NCBI GenBank assembly: GCA_014529385.2
Contig: CM043963.1
Span: forward strand, 872,001 to 936,000
Source: Adiantum capillus-veneris
Taxonomy: Eukaryota > Streptophyta > Polypodiopsida > Polypodiales > Pteridaceae
Direction of reading: 5' to 3'
DNA length: 64,000 nucleotides
Of the stretch, positions 1-10,689 are shown one piece after another (within the stretch, counting starts at the first letter, position 1; every line of letters starts with the position of its first letter). The position numbers and the translations under genes were made by a program. A model generated the notes under the pieces. The model was not told the DNA's origin. It searched no databases and was given only the letters and a program-made list of their open reading frames with translations.

Positions 1-480
1 ATTTTGTTAGCCAGCACACTTGTTATGTTGAATAGCATAGCTAGCACACTAGCATAAAGGTGTTAAAGTAGCATATATATTGTGCTAACCAGCGTAGTCC
101 TCAAGATCACTAGGCATGCTAACTAGCAGAAGATTTATGCTAAACACCATACCCACCATACAGGAATGCTAACTAGCAAATACCATAAACCAGCTTACCC
201 ATTATGCTAGTTAGCATACTACGAAAGATAGCTACCATACTCATTGTGTCAAAGAACATACAAAGCATACTAGTTAGCATAATAGGTATGCTAACTACCA
301 TAAAGGATGTTATAGTAGCTTACATATTGTGCTAGACAGCATACTTATCATTCTAAACAGCATACCCAGCATACTAGGAGTGAGACTATGCTAGCTAGCA
401 CGGTATACATAGCATAACATATTGTGATAACTAGCATGCTCTGTATGCTAGGTAGATTACTAACATGCTAGAATGCATAA
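1..480. repeat. Degenerate GCTAACTAGCAT-type repeat array
   Basis: The first 480 bases are dominated by short, imperfect copies of GCTAACTAGCAT and its complement (ATGCTAGTTAGC), mixed with AGCATAC/TAGCATA words and spaced irregularly by about 15-40 bases. The core GCTAGCTAGC is self-complementary, so copies read in both directions. No open frame of note is present. It looks like the end of a simple satellite or minisatellite that continues to the left of the window. Confidence 0.6.
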
Positions 481-481
481 G

Positions 482-1220
482 TTATGGCGCAAGTATGTCA
501 TTGATCACCTGAGACTCATCCAAGAGGTGCACAGGGTGTTGTATGTAGCTTTTCCTTCCCACTCTCTTTCGACAAACATCCTTCTTGTTGGGTGAAACAC
601 GAGTCTCCTCTGTCCAAAATGTGTAGACCAATTCCTTAATTTCATCTGTGATAGGGCTATGACGGTGTTGCTTGTGACATTCAGCCAATGAAAACAGTCG
701 AGCATTGACACCAGACTTCACCTGCCGTGATTTTGCTTTGAACAAGTTGCGACGGTCGACTTTTAGGACCCTGGAGAATTTGGCAATAGACATGTTTTCC
801 TTTGAATTTATCATCATCTGCAATGCTGCATTCTTCAAAAACAGCTCGTCGTTAGAAGCTGACTGCTTGACGATAGCTAGTGTGTTGCGGACATTGGAGA
901 CAATTGCACTCTGCACAGCAGCCTCCTCTTGTAAAGACTCATCACGGATTGCCCGAACAAGCGGATGTTAGACAATAAGATTCCAAATTTCGCACTTTGC
1001 TTCTTTGTTGAAACCTTTAGTCCTCCTCTTGAAAGCTTTCACAATCTCGAAGGAGATTTTCCTTTTCTCCTCATCGTCGACGATAGAATGTCCTCGTTTA
1101 GTTGTCATCTGTCTGTGCTCCCGTTGTTTACGCTTTCTTTCTGTCTCATATTTCCTGATAATAGAAAGAGTTGGATGCTGGCAATAATGTTGTCTGCTGG
1201 TTTTCCATATCTGCAAGTCT
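482..1220 (-). pseudogene. Transposon-derived protein fragment, N-terminal part
   Basis: One reading frame runs leftward from about 1220 to 482, broken by a single in-frame stop near 968-970; the 144-residue second half is open. It is rich in charged residues, with a helix-turn-helix-like stretch (FSRVLKVDRRNLFKAKSR) and then a conserved-looking block with FWTEETRVSPNKKDVCRKRV and HPVHLLDESQ. From memory, this wording belongs to large multi-copy uncharacterised plant proteins that behave like transposases. The exact family is not certain. The frame ends at a stop at 482 and no catalytic domain follows, because the repeat at 1-480 abuts it. I infer a truncated mobile-element gene. It could instead be an exon of a longer gene whose other exons lie outside the window. 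Confidence 0.5.
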
Positions 1221-1256
1221 GCTAAGCTTTGACAACTCAACTTCGAGGTAAGAAGC

Positions 1257-1261
<5 letters not shown>

Positions 1262-1303
<42 letters not shown>

Positions 1304-1370
1304 AGGAGGGAGTAGGAACAAGGCAAACTATAAACTGGTCTGAGAGTGAGACAGAGAGGGAGTCTACGCC

Positions 1371-1417
<47 letters not shown>
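1262..1417. repeat. Two (GA)n microsatellites
   Basis: Two nearly pure GA runs, at 1262-1301 and 1371-1417, are separated by about 70 bases of unique sequence. The Ser-Leu and Arg-Glu repeat translations across them are artefacts of the dinucleotide. Confidence 0.95.
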
Positions 1418-2390
1418 CCACACCCCACGTCGTCGTCGTAATCGAAATCAGAGTCCACACTCCATATGGGAGGGAACAAATAATATATCTTAGGTTATTA
1501 AAATTTCAAACTTCACTTGCTCTTTGGTTTTGAATAGATGCTAACAAGCACCTCTTACTAGCATTGTCCGGGACACCAAAAAGGATGACAAGTTAACATG
1601 CTTATACCCATAAGTAACTGCATCAGGAGACACACTCTCCACCTGCCTCTCTTCAAAACGACTCAACGCTTCTTCACCATGACCATGCTCAGCATATCCT
1701 GCAGTTAATGAAGTCCAAGAGACAACATTATTTACTGCAAGCCTGGCAAAGACATCCTCCCCTTTTGCGAGCCATCCGCACTTTGCATACATATCAAGGA
1801 AGCCGAATTTTGTGTACGTATCAACCATTGTGTTGCCAACAAATAGATCTTTCTGAAGGAGACCAATTCGAGCAGCCTTGGCATGTATGTCAATGCCCCT
1901 TTCCATATCTTTCAATTTGATAAGAGCCTCAATGCTTGGAGATAGAGAAATATCCATCTCCTGGTAAAGATGGAAAGCAGAATCAGACCTTGCATTTTTG
2001 ACATAGCCACTGATGAGAGAGTCCCAACTCAATGTAACTCTGAGAACCAACCCATCAAAAATGCGTTGAGTAGTTCCCACACTTCCAATTCCTGTGAGCA
2101 TAGCGACGAGGTAATTCCCCAATGATATGTGGCCCTTCCTGACCATTGTGCATTCCAAGAGCACACTCCGGACAAAAAGCTCCTCAAGCTCTTTTTCTGC
2201 TCTCTCAAGTGCACCGCATTTAGCAAACATGTCAACCAAGGCATTGCCAAGCACGACATCTTTTTCAACAGCCCATGACTAACAATATCAACATGAATTT
2301 TTATGCCCATATCAGCATCTCGCTTTGCATCCGCCAAAAACGGCTTAGACCTTTCTGGCCCTGCTCCTGTTGCGCATATCCCGCAATCAA

Positions 2391-2520
2391 TGCATTCCAA
2401 GAGACGATGTTTCCTGTCCACAATGCATTCCAAGCGACGATGTTTCCTATCCACAACATTCCAAGTGACGATGTTTCCTGTCCCCCAATCAATGCATTCC
2501 AAGCAACAATGTCCACATGC
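2391..2520. repeat. About 33-bp minisatellite inside PPR pseudogene
   Basis: Three to four copies of a unit like AATGCATTCCAAGCGACGAT followed by GTTTCCTGTCCAC lie head to tail. On the minus strand each unit reads roughly GNIVAWNAL plus two residues, the start of a PPR repeat. The third copy lacks a few bases and the last is diverged. This is local expansion of part of one PPR motif. Confidence 0.8.
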
Positions 2521-2658
2521 TAGCCACATGCCTTCAAGATGCATGCGTAGGTGATTGCATCTGGAGAGAGGTCCTCGCTTTGCATCTGCTGAAAACAGCC
2601 CAGCGCTTCCTGGCCATGTCAAGCATATCCCCCAATCAATGCATTCCAAGCGACGATC

Positions 2659-2970
2659 AAGGCATTGCCAAGCACGACCCCTCTTTTCAATAGCAGCCCT
2701 TGCATTGCATCTCGTGAAAACAGCCCAGAGCGTTCTGTGAAGTGCACCACATTGGGCATACATATCGATGAAGGCAGTGCGAAGCACAACACCTCTTTTC
2801 AATAGCAGCCCTCGCTTTGCATCTGTTGAAAACAGCCCAGAGCTTTCTGTGAAGGGCACCACATTGGGCATACATGTCGATGAAGGCAGTGCCAAGCACA
2901 ACACCTCTTTTCAATAGCGGCCCTCGCTTTGCATTGCCAAGCACGACATCTTTTTCAACAGCCTCTGATT
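2659..2970. repeat. 112-bp tandem repeat in PPR pseudogene
   Basis: Units start with AAGGCA(T/G)TGC at 2659, 2771 and 2883, a period of exactly 112 bases; the third unit is partial. Each unit contains CCTCTTTTCAATAGC, GAAAACAGCCCAGAGC and CACCACATTGGGCATACAT. Because 112 is not a multiple of three, each copy is in a different minus-strand frame (AFIDMYAQCGALH recurs), so the duplication itself disrupts coding. Confidence 0.9.
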
Positions 2971-3157
2971 AACATGATACAACATTCCGGACAGGCAGCT
3001 CCTCAAACACTTTTTGTGCTCTTTGAAGCACAAACACTGCATTTGGCATACATGTCGACCAAGGCAAAAATTTCAAGGGTGCATAGATACGTTACTTTAT
3101 CTTTGTGCATCAATCGCTCTACAAGCTTTGACGATGGACAAATAGGTACACTGCATT

Positions 3158-3160
<3 letters not shown>

Positions 3161-3201
<41 letters not shown>
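3161..3201. repeat. (CT)n microsatellite
   Basis: A pure CT run of about 41 bases lies just beyond the 5-prime end of the minus-strand PPR remnant. Arg-Glu translations here are dinucleotide artefacts. Confidence 0.95.
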
Positions 3202-3203
<2 letters not shown>

Positions 3204-4383
3204 ACGACATCTCCCTCTGCTTCGGTCCTGGTTGACAACAGTTGGTGCTCTGATTTTGCGTAGCAGCATTGCTCTGCTTGCTCGTGCTCTGATTCTCGTT
3301 CTCGCTTTGAAAACGCAGTTCGCACGTCTGCTGTTTGCTTTAGTTATTATTAACTTAAAAATCCTCAAAAACTCCTAGGTGACGTGGAACACTCTCCTCG
3401 CAGCATTAGAAAAATCTCTCTTATAGAATCATGGTAAAAAAAGTTGAAAAACTAGTCTTGCTTGGTGGGCCTGTGCCGTACATAATTTGACAGATCTTGG
3501 AGCGCAGTTGGTTAGTTGGTTGTCATTGTTTTTGCCTTGGGTTTTGTTGTGGTGATTCGAGAAAATGAGTAGAACCTATTGATAGGCACCAATAGTAGTT
3601 TAACTTGGGACTTGATGAGCATTGGAAAGAAGCAAGTTGTGTCCTAGAGTGCTCCTTATACGACAAAGAGCTACTAAAGAGGGTAATTGAATTGAGCAAA
3701 AGGGTTGCAACTTAACTTACTTTGGTAGTTATTTGTAGATTGTACCATTCAATCCAGTAATATTGACCATTTAGTCTCTAAATTGTGGAACTATCTTTGA
3801 GACACCCATCTTATTCTCAATCAAGCATAGTCAATTAACAGACTATAAAAAGTGAACTACACTACCGACTTGATAATCCTGTACGAATGTCATCCAATTG
3901 TGCCAGTCGGCGGACAATGTTAGTCGAGCTACAAAAAAGCAATGTGAATAGTTAAATATATCGTCTTGCAATGAAATGTCACAAACTGAAATTGCAAAGT
4001 ATACAGTGCACGTCATGCAGAGGTGGCATACAAAAGTATGGTGGAGAGTTGGCACTGTGGTCTCTCCAAAAATTATAAGAAACGGAAGCCATATCATGTC
4101 TTGTAGCATTTGTGTTGCGCCAAGCAAACCCATAGTCATGGGAAGCTGGATACAGATAACGAACTTTGTAGTATTGTCGAGTTGAAGTCGTGCTTGTTGC
4201 AATTGAAATGTCCACTGTTGTGAATATATGTCCTCCCTTGCTAGACACAAAATACACGTTAAGACAAATAGAAAAGATGTAGGATATAGATTAAACTTAA
4301 AGAGAAGTGGAGCTAACTTTATTTTCTACATCATAGACGTATTGGATTCCTACGTAGTGCGAGAAGTATCCTCACTTTACATC
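3202..4383. other. Intergenic stretch with no recognised gene
   Basis: There are short open frames only. A minus-strand frame at about 3979-4257 (92 residues, with YLYPASHDYGFAWRNTN) and an overlapping 135-residue frame at 3843-4250 are not recognised; they overlap in different frames and neither has a convincing start context. I see no RNA gene or repeat of note. Confidence 0.4.
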
Positions 4384-4570
4384 CTAAAACCAATGAGCCA
4401 GATCTTTGTGGCCCAGTTCTTGTTGGGCATATCTCGCAATCAATGCAATTCAAGAGACGACATTTCAGACATACATGTCAACCAAGGTTGTGCCATATGC
4501 CTTCAAGGGGATTTGATATACGGCCAAAGCACTGCGAAGATTAACGAGGCCTTTTTCTCAAGTCCTTGAC
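4384..4570 (-). pseudogene. Short PPR remnant
   Basis: On the minus strand the words for a PPR repeat are present but broken: a WNxLIAGYAQ-like start (complement of GGGCATATCTCGCAATCAATGC) and a tail resembling GLxEKGLVN around 4540-4570. The stretch shares wording with the PPR pieces at 2340-2400 and 8215-8275. It is too short and frameshifted to encode anything. Confidence 0.55.
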
Positions 4571-4575
4571 TAGAA

Positions 4576-5090
4576 ATCTCCTTGTTTAATTTTTTTATGT
4601 ATGTGTGTTAAGGTGGTAGAAGGTGACCTCCTCGTATTGGTTGGCTTTTGGCTAGAGAACAAATACAGCCTTCAAGAGAACGCAACATTTCCTTCAACAA
4701 AGGTCTCCTATGGCAAATTCGCAGTGGTGATGGAGCAAGGGGGCATCATCATGTATGCTTCCACACCGGTCCCTTGTCTTACAAGGTGGTGGGCTTCTCA
4801 TCCATAGACAGGAACAACATGACAGTCTCCTCTGTCCACTACCCTTCTCGCTACGCGGTCATCACCTTGACATACAACAATGAAGGGCATCAGCAAAACG
4901 CTTGAATGCTACAACTCCTTCCAACGACAACAACTTTCACATTTTCTTCAGGCTCGATTAGGATAGGAACTTCTGTCGTCTGCATTGCCAACAGTCTCAT
5001 AGCATCAACATAAAAATGTGTTGAACAGGCCTGCAAAGGCAACACACACAACCGCCTGTTGCCATGGAGAAGTGATTTTTCCAAAGAGTG
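4576..5090 (+). other. Unrecognised coding-like fragment, possibly lectin-like
   Basis: Two overlapping plus frames (4601-4807 and 4648-4905) give a protein-like reading if joined near 4780. The first part has SYGKFAVVMEQGGIIMYAS, the second YKVVGFSSIDRNNMTVSSV and SRYAVITLTYNNEG. The first stretch weakly resembles the beta-strand pattern of bulb-type (G-type) lectin domains of plant receptor kinases. The match is weak, the frames are broken, and I do not assign a function. An LRR receptor remnant follows from 5392, so it may be unrelated debris. Confidence 0.25.
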
Positions 5091-5154
5091 ATGTACATGA
5101 GGTACTCTTCTCTAACTCACAACACTCTTACTACACATAGAGAGACATATCCAC

Positions 5155-5271
<117 letters not shown>

Positions 5272-5391
5272 ATACACATACACTTGCCATACCTCTTGAA
5301 AATACTTACATGCCACACTCTGTCATGTTTCCCCAGTAACACAGGCACACACCATGTCTATCATGCATGCGCATTGCCTAAAGAAATATGA

Positions 5392-7315
5392 AGCTTGCGT
5401 AGTTTAGCAAACCTCTACATGGCTTCATGCCAACTCTCGGGGTCCTTGTCGACAGAGATTGGTAATTTGCAGGCATTGACAAAGATGGATTTCACTCAAA
5501 ATATCCTATCCGGCCCTATTCCTGACTCCATTGGCCACCTCCAAAACACTCTCATCATGCCCTACAATCTTTCCAATGGGTCTCTTTTAGTTTCAATGAG
5601 GAACTGCAAAAGTCTGCAAATTGTGGATCTCTCTTTAAATTAGCTTCGAGGTCTGCTTTTTGATGAGCTTGCGAACCTTCAGCTTGTCATTTCCTTGTCT
5701 TTGGAGAATAACCATTTCAATGGGCCATTACCATCTTGGCTGGGCAGCTAGACAAGGGTAACTTCTCTCTTGTTGGCAACCAATAAGTTCTTAGGGAGCA
5801 TACCAAAAGAGTTGGGTGACTATTCTTCACTCATCACTTTAAGCTTGGATGGTAATAAAATCTCATGCTCTATACCTGGTGAGCTCTCCAAGCACCCCAC
5901 CTCTCATAGCCATTCTTGAATAGGGACTTTTTTAATGACACTATCGATACGACATTTTGGAAATGCACTGCTTTGTCAGACATAGAACATACTAGCAATC
6001 AACTCACAGGGAACATTCCAGGATACTTTGCAGGGATGGAAATGCTAGTGGCAATGACCCTCGCCAAATGAGCTTTGGGAATCCGACTCCCTTATGGAGA
6101 TATCAGCAAGAGACAATTACCTCACTGGAAGTTTGTCTCCCCTTGTAGGAAACCTCAAAATATTGCATGAGCTGTGCTTGGATAGCAATCTTCTCGAAGG
6201 GCCCCTCCCGGCTGAGCTGGGTATGTTGGCGAATCTTACCACCCTCACTCTTAGCTCCAACATTTTCACTGAAGCAATTCCTGTTGAGTTGTTCACAGCT
6301 TGCAACCCTTGATTTGGGCAGTAACAATCTAGGTGGCCAAATACCTGAGGCAATTGGGAACCTACCTGGGATAGATTGCCTTGTTCTATCGCATAATCAG
6401 CTCGTTGGAACAATTCCAGACAAGATATGCTCTTTTACTATAGAATTCAACATACCAGACTGCATGTTCACCCAGCACTTTGGAGTATTGGATCTCTCTT
6501 ACAACAAGCTTAATGGCAACATACCTCCTTGAATCGGAAAATGCTATGTTTTGGTCTATGTGTTGCTTCAAGGTAACATGTTGAGTAGCAGCATTTTGGG
6601 GGAGCTTTCTGCCCTCCATAATCTTACTACCCTAGACCTCTCACAGAATGGTTTGGTTGGCAGTATCCCTCCGTGTTTGGGAGAATTGGGCAGGTTGCAA
6701 GGCTTGAACTTGGGCCACAACAAGCTCACCGGCCAAATCCCTGCAGAGGTCGGTAAAATACGTAGCCTGGTGAAGCTCAATGTTTCCCACAATGAGCTCT
6801 CTGGACATCTACCTATTCCTTTGAAATTTCTTTCAGAATTATCACACTTGGATTTAAGCCATAACCATCTGACATGGGAAATCCCTTCTGAGTATGCAAG
6901 GATGGTGTCCATGGTGGGCTTCTACGTCAACAATAACAACCTAACAGGAGGCATCTCCAGCTTATTCATAGACAGCTTCTTATGGAATCAAGCACAATCT
7001 CTAGATTTCAGTAGCAACTATTTTGATGGTGTCATTCCCAAGAGTTTGGGAAACCTTTCCGACCTTTTCTACTTGTATTTGACAGCAATCAATTTCATGG
7101 CTATTGGTCTCTTTCAAGTGGCTTATCTAGATTTTTCTAACAACCACTTATCAAGTAGAATTCTAGATGAGCTTTGTGAACTTAATGGGCTTAATTTCCT
7201 TGATCTTTCCCAAAATGAGCTCGAAGGAGATGTTTCGCCATTTTGCAGCTGTGCCAGATTCTCCTCTAGTTCTTTTCTGATGAATGATGCTCTCTATGGT
7301 ATTGAACAAGTATAG
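5392..7315 (+). pseudogene. EMS1-like LRR receptor kinase ectodomain, pseudogene
   Basis: The plus strand encodes a run of about 20 or more plant-type 24-residue leucine-rich repeats. Examples are GNLQALTKMDFTQNILSGPI, LGMLANLTTLTLSSNIFTEA, LDLGSNNLGGQIPEAIGN and LGRLQGLNLGHNKLTGQIPA. The block at about 6440-6530 (NIPDCMFTQHFGVLDLSYNK), followed by a GN-type repeat, matches the layout of the EMS1/EXS receptor-kinase ectodomain, which in flowering plants acts in anther cell fate. The frame is broken by stops near 5641, 5749, 5918 and 6069, a frameshift near 6300 and a stop near 6531. The best piece is an open frame at 6551-7315 (254 residues). No signal peptide, transmembrane helix or kinase domain follows. 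The last repeats decay into FLDLSQNELEGDVSPF and a stop at 7315. It is a dead or truncated copy. An LRR receptor-like protein is the alternative. Confidence 0.8.
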
Positions 7316-7809
7316 TCAATTGATGGGTTGAATTTTCCATCGTAATGAAATAATGGCTGCCTTCTTGCGCTCATCGACCCATCAGAAGGCATCCATCTGT
7401 GCGTGATAAGTGGACTGCCTCCTTGTTCTTATCCATCACCTCATTAGGAGACATGCAGCTCGGGGAGGAATTTCAAGAGAGTGATGATCTTGCAAGGGAA
7501 CTGCTTCAAATTGGATGGCCAGTAATGTGCATCATCGATAGTAAAGATGCAAATAATGGCTCCCTTCTTGCGCTCATCAACCAATGCAGCAGGAGGCCAC
7601 CAGCCTACCAAGGTCAGAAGCAGCGTCGATAAGAGTCACAGAGACCCGAAGAATCAGCTTGGCCAAGACCCAACGCAAGGAAGGAGTGTCCGCAAGGTCC
7701 TCTTCATATTCATGCTCCATAGATTCTTCAATGTCTCCTTAAAAATACTGCTTGAGAGAAGATGCTGATCTGCAATGTGCTACAATTGTGAGAGAAGCCA
7801 TGTTTAACA
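7316..7809. other. Non-coding stretch with a short repeated phrase
   Basis: The phrase ATAATGGCT(G/C)CCTTCTTGCG followed by CTCATC occurs at about 7353 and 7555, so a segment of some 30 bases is duplicated. Plus-strand frames (7399-7632, 7547-7768) are not recognised. On the minus strand about 7625-7720 reads SLRWVLAKLILRVSVTL, a hydrophobic stretch I cannot place. Confidence 0.35.
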
Positions 7810-8600
7810 AGGCCTTAAAATGCATGCATAGGTGATTGCATCTGAAGCTCAATGCGTATCTGGAGCTCAATACATGTCAACCAACGCATAGGTGATTGCA
7901 TCTGAAGCATCAATACGTATCTAAAGCTCTATGCATCTGTTGAAAAAAGCCCACAGTTTCCTAGCACCACATTTGGCATACATGATGTCAACCACGGCAG
8001 TGCCAAGCATGACATTTTTTTATCAACAGCCCCTGACTAACAATTTCTCTGTGAACTCTTTTGCCCATACCAACATCTTGCATCATGCTAGATGCCTTCA
8101 AGATGCACGTGTAGGTCATTGCATCAAGAGCTCAATGCCACATGCCTTCAAGATAGAAGCGTAAGGTGACTGTATTTAAAGAGTTTTCTTCTCTTTGCAT
8201 CTGCTGAAAACAGCCCAGAGCTTCCTGGCCCTGCCACTGTTGGGCACATCCCGTGATCAGAGCATTGCAAGAGACGACATGGAAGCTCATCAAGCACTTT
8301 TTGTGCTTTATGAAGTACAACACATTTGGCATACATGTCAACCAAGGCAGCGCCAAGCACAACTTTTTTTGTCAATAGCTCCTGACTTATAAAATCATCA
8401 CGAACTCTTTTGCCCATACCAACATCTTGCATGATGTCGAATACCTTTAAGCTGCATGCGTAGATCATTGCATCCCTTATCTTTGCATCTGCTGAATGAT
8501 GTTTTTTGTCTTTTGCCCACACCAACATCTTGCCTGATATCAAATGCCTTCAAGCTGCACGTGTAGGTCATTGCATCGCAAGACAAGATCATGCCTTTGC
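7810..8600 (-). pseudogene. PPR pseudogene (second cluster)
   Basis: Leftward frames carry typical PLS PPR words: VVLGAALVDMYAKCVVLHKA, ALITGCAQQWQGQEALGCF, QQMQREENSLNTVT and several copies of YACSLKVFDIMQDVGMGK. The last phrase recurs at about 8070-8120, 8420-8470 and 8520-8570, showing internal duplication. Frames change every 100-200 bases. No start, targeting peptide or C-terminal editing domain is seen. It closely resembles the 1541-3080 cluster and probably derives from the same or a related gene. Confidence 0.8.
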
Positions 8601-8614
8601 AAACCCTCCGACTA

Positions 8615-9020
8615 GCTCATGTAAAAGGGCATGCCTTAGCAAGCAGTTTGTCAAAAACGGTGGTCTTGATGCATACCAGTGCAAGTTTATTGGTGTGCGC
8701 TACTTTTTGGATTCGATCATTTTGGTTGGACGGAATCTCCTGCCACTCTTGTGAGAAACTGTTGAAACCTTGCTTGTCATGCTTGCAGAGTCGTGGTGGC
8801 CAGCTCTGTGCAGACCTTCAAAACGCAAGCACAAGTTAATAAAAAACTAAATTGGCAGTCTAAGATTCAGGGCACAGGGCACAAATGAGATCTCAGGTTT
8901 TGTGGCTCATGTGAAAGGGCCTGCCTTCGCCAACAGTTTGTCAAAAACGCTGGACGGAATCTCCTGCCACTCTTGTGAGAAACTGTGCTTTGCCATGCTA
9001 TGCTTGCAGAGCCGTGGGGT
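8615..9020. repeat. Diverged direct duplication
   Basis: A segment starting GCTCATGTAAAAGGGC at about 8617 and including GGACGGAATCTCCTGCCACT (near 8729) and CATGCTTGCAGAG (near 8777) is repeated as GCTCATGTGAAAGGGC at about 8905, with GGACGGAATCTCCTGCCACT near 8952 and TATGCTTGCAGAG near 8998. The first copy carries an extra 60-70 bases in the middle. On the minus strand the shared part reads FSQEWQEIPSSVFDKLL, coding-like but not recognised. Confidence 0.7.
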
Positions 9021-10689
9021 GACCAATGCAAGCACACGTAATAAAAAGCAACAATATTCTTGTTACTTGTTTTTCTGCGAGGCTTCTGGCCATGAGATTC
9101 CACTTGTGGGCAATGGCTCTGATCATGCCAAGTGGCCACCTGTGGGCTCAAAGATCCAAAAAAGGACCTTTGGCTCACCAAGTAATCAGCTAAGTTTGAC
9201 CCTAGAGATAATAAGTGTGCTAATTATCTCTTGCCCTAAAAATTTGAGCTTTGCAAGTTTTTTCAAACGGAATTGGGTTTAGGGAAGTAATAGAGTGCTT
9301 GTGTGAAGTTTCAAGTGATTTGAACAATATTTGACTTGCATGACCACCAAAATTGCATTTGAATCTATCAGATTCAGAAGGTATTCAAACCAAGTTGAAA
9401 GAAAATGAAACAACCTCAAGAAGCTTCTTTATCCCAAAGATAAAAGGACCTAGAACATACTTGACCAACGTGAACAAGACAAGAAAAATGCAAAATCATC
9501 ACTTTTGGCATGGTAGATAATAAGCATACATATTATCTACTACTAGCTAGGAAGGTCAAGATTAACATTTTTTGGTCCGAATAGTTGGTAGACACCTTGA
9601 GCAATTAGCCTAGCAAGTTTGAGGTTATTTGGATATTGTTTGCTACTTGAAGTTGAGATTTCTAGAATTAAAGATTGCATACTGACATTGTTGACTGTGC
9701 TAACAGGGTTGTAGCAAAAAAAAGCATCAAGAGTTCTTGCGTATCCATGTGATCATTAGACTAACTTAAATACTCTTGACTTCATAGGGAGATCAGAAAG
9801 AACTTGAAAATTTATCCATGTGATCATTAGACTAACTTATATAATCTTGACTTCATAGGGAGATTAGAAAGAACTTGGAAATTTTCCAAATTGAATTGAC
9901 TGCATCTAAAACAGGTTGGTATTGGTACAAGAAGCCAGGTATTCATTTTCATTGAGGAGTTCAAATCTTTATGTACCTAAGGTAAGGCCATTTTGTTTCG
10001 AATCAAGGTTATAGCCTAGAATATCCACATAAGAAAGCATAAACCAAGGGAGGCCTTTATAGACTATAGTGGAAGAAGTGACACACTTAATTTGACTCGA
10101 GTTCCGAGATGTCGTCTTTTTTGACCCAATCGAGGACTAGAACCTCATTCACATTCAAGCACATTTTGACCTTTTAATAGACTAACAAGCATGGGGCCCA
10201 AATTTATCTAGATCCTAACAAGGAGTATGTAATAAGGGTGGATGACTATACTATTGAGTTTGAAGAGGAGGTTGGAGCAAACAAGTAAGATACCTTCTAC
10301 ATGGTCCAAGACGCGGTGAAATACCTTAAAATACAAAATCTTGGCACTATAGACTGATGGGAATTGGAGGTTGACACTATGATTCCAAACATGGATGTGA
10401 AAGAGAGACCAAGAGTATTAGAGCTAGAAGGATACGACCTGATAGACACCAAACCTTTGAAGCGCATACCTACCAACAACCCAAGGCTTAGAGTCTATTG
10501 TTGAGAGGACAACAATGTTACAATCTTGATTTGGAGTGCTCATGCCAAATGACGGCAATTGAAATCCTTGAAAATCATGTATATTTTCAAGATAAGGGAG
10601 AAGGGCTTAGCAGAACTTCCCATCCCTCTCTTTAGGGATTGTTATAATAATAATTTTGTTATAATGACTTTGTAAGAGATCGAATAGAT
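9021..10689. other. Non-coding or decayed retroelement sequence
   Basis: No long frame is present. Since a plus-strand gag remnant starts after it, this may be the 5-prime part (LTR or leader) of that gypsy element, but I could not find a matching second LTR. A short minus frame at 10297-10479 is not convincing. Confidence 0.35.
9742..9883. repeat. 71-bp tandem duplication
   Basis: TATCCATGTGATCATTAGAC begins at 9742 and again at 9813, and both copies continue through CTTGACTTCATAGGGAGAT and AGAAAGAACTTG. The two units differ at a few positions. Confidence 0.85.

Larger units (their letters stand above)
1541..3080 (-). pseudogene. PLS-class PPR pseudogene cluster
   Basis: Read leftward, the stretch is made of pentatricopeptide-repeat motifs of the plant organelle RNA-binding type. 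Examples are GNALVDMFAKCGALERA, SWDSLISGYVKNARSDSAF, FVGNTMVDTYTKFG, DMYAKCGWLAKGEDVFARL and VVSWTSLTAGYAEHGHGEEAL. The best piece is an open frame at 1541-2254, about seven partial repeats. Upstream (2255-3080) repeats continue in changing frames: ALIAGYAQQEQGQKGL, AFIDMYAQCGALH, ALVDMYAKC. The coding sequence is scrambled by out-of-frame tandem duplications at 2391-2520 and 2659-2970. No transit peptide, E or DYW domain is visible. Functional members bind organelle transcripts, for example for C-to-U editing. This copy cannot encode a working protein. Phrases such as GYAEHGHGEEAL suggest a fern-like source, as an inference. Confidence 0.85.

Noticed and set aside
968-1533. Frames with Ser-Leu or Arg-Glu runs near the (GA)n tracts
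   Set aside because: These are dinucleotide translations; only the charged part of the 968-1220 minus frame was kept as the pseudogene.
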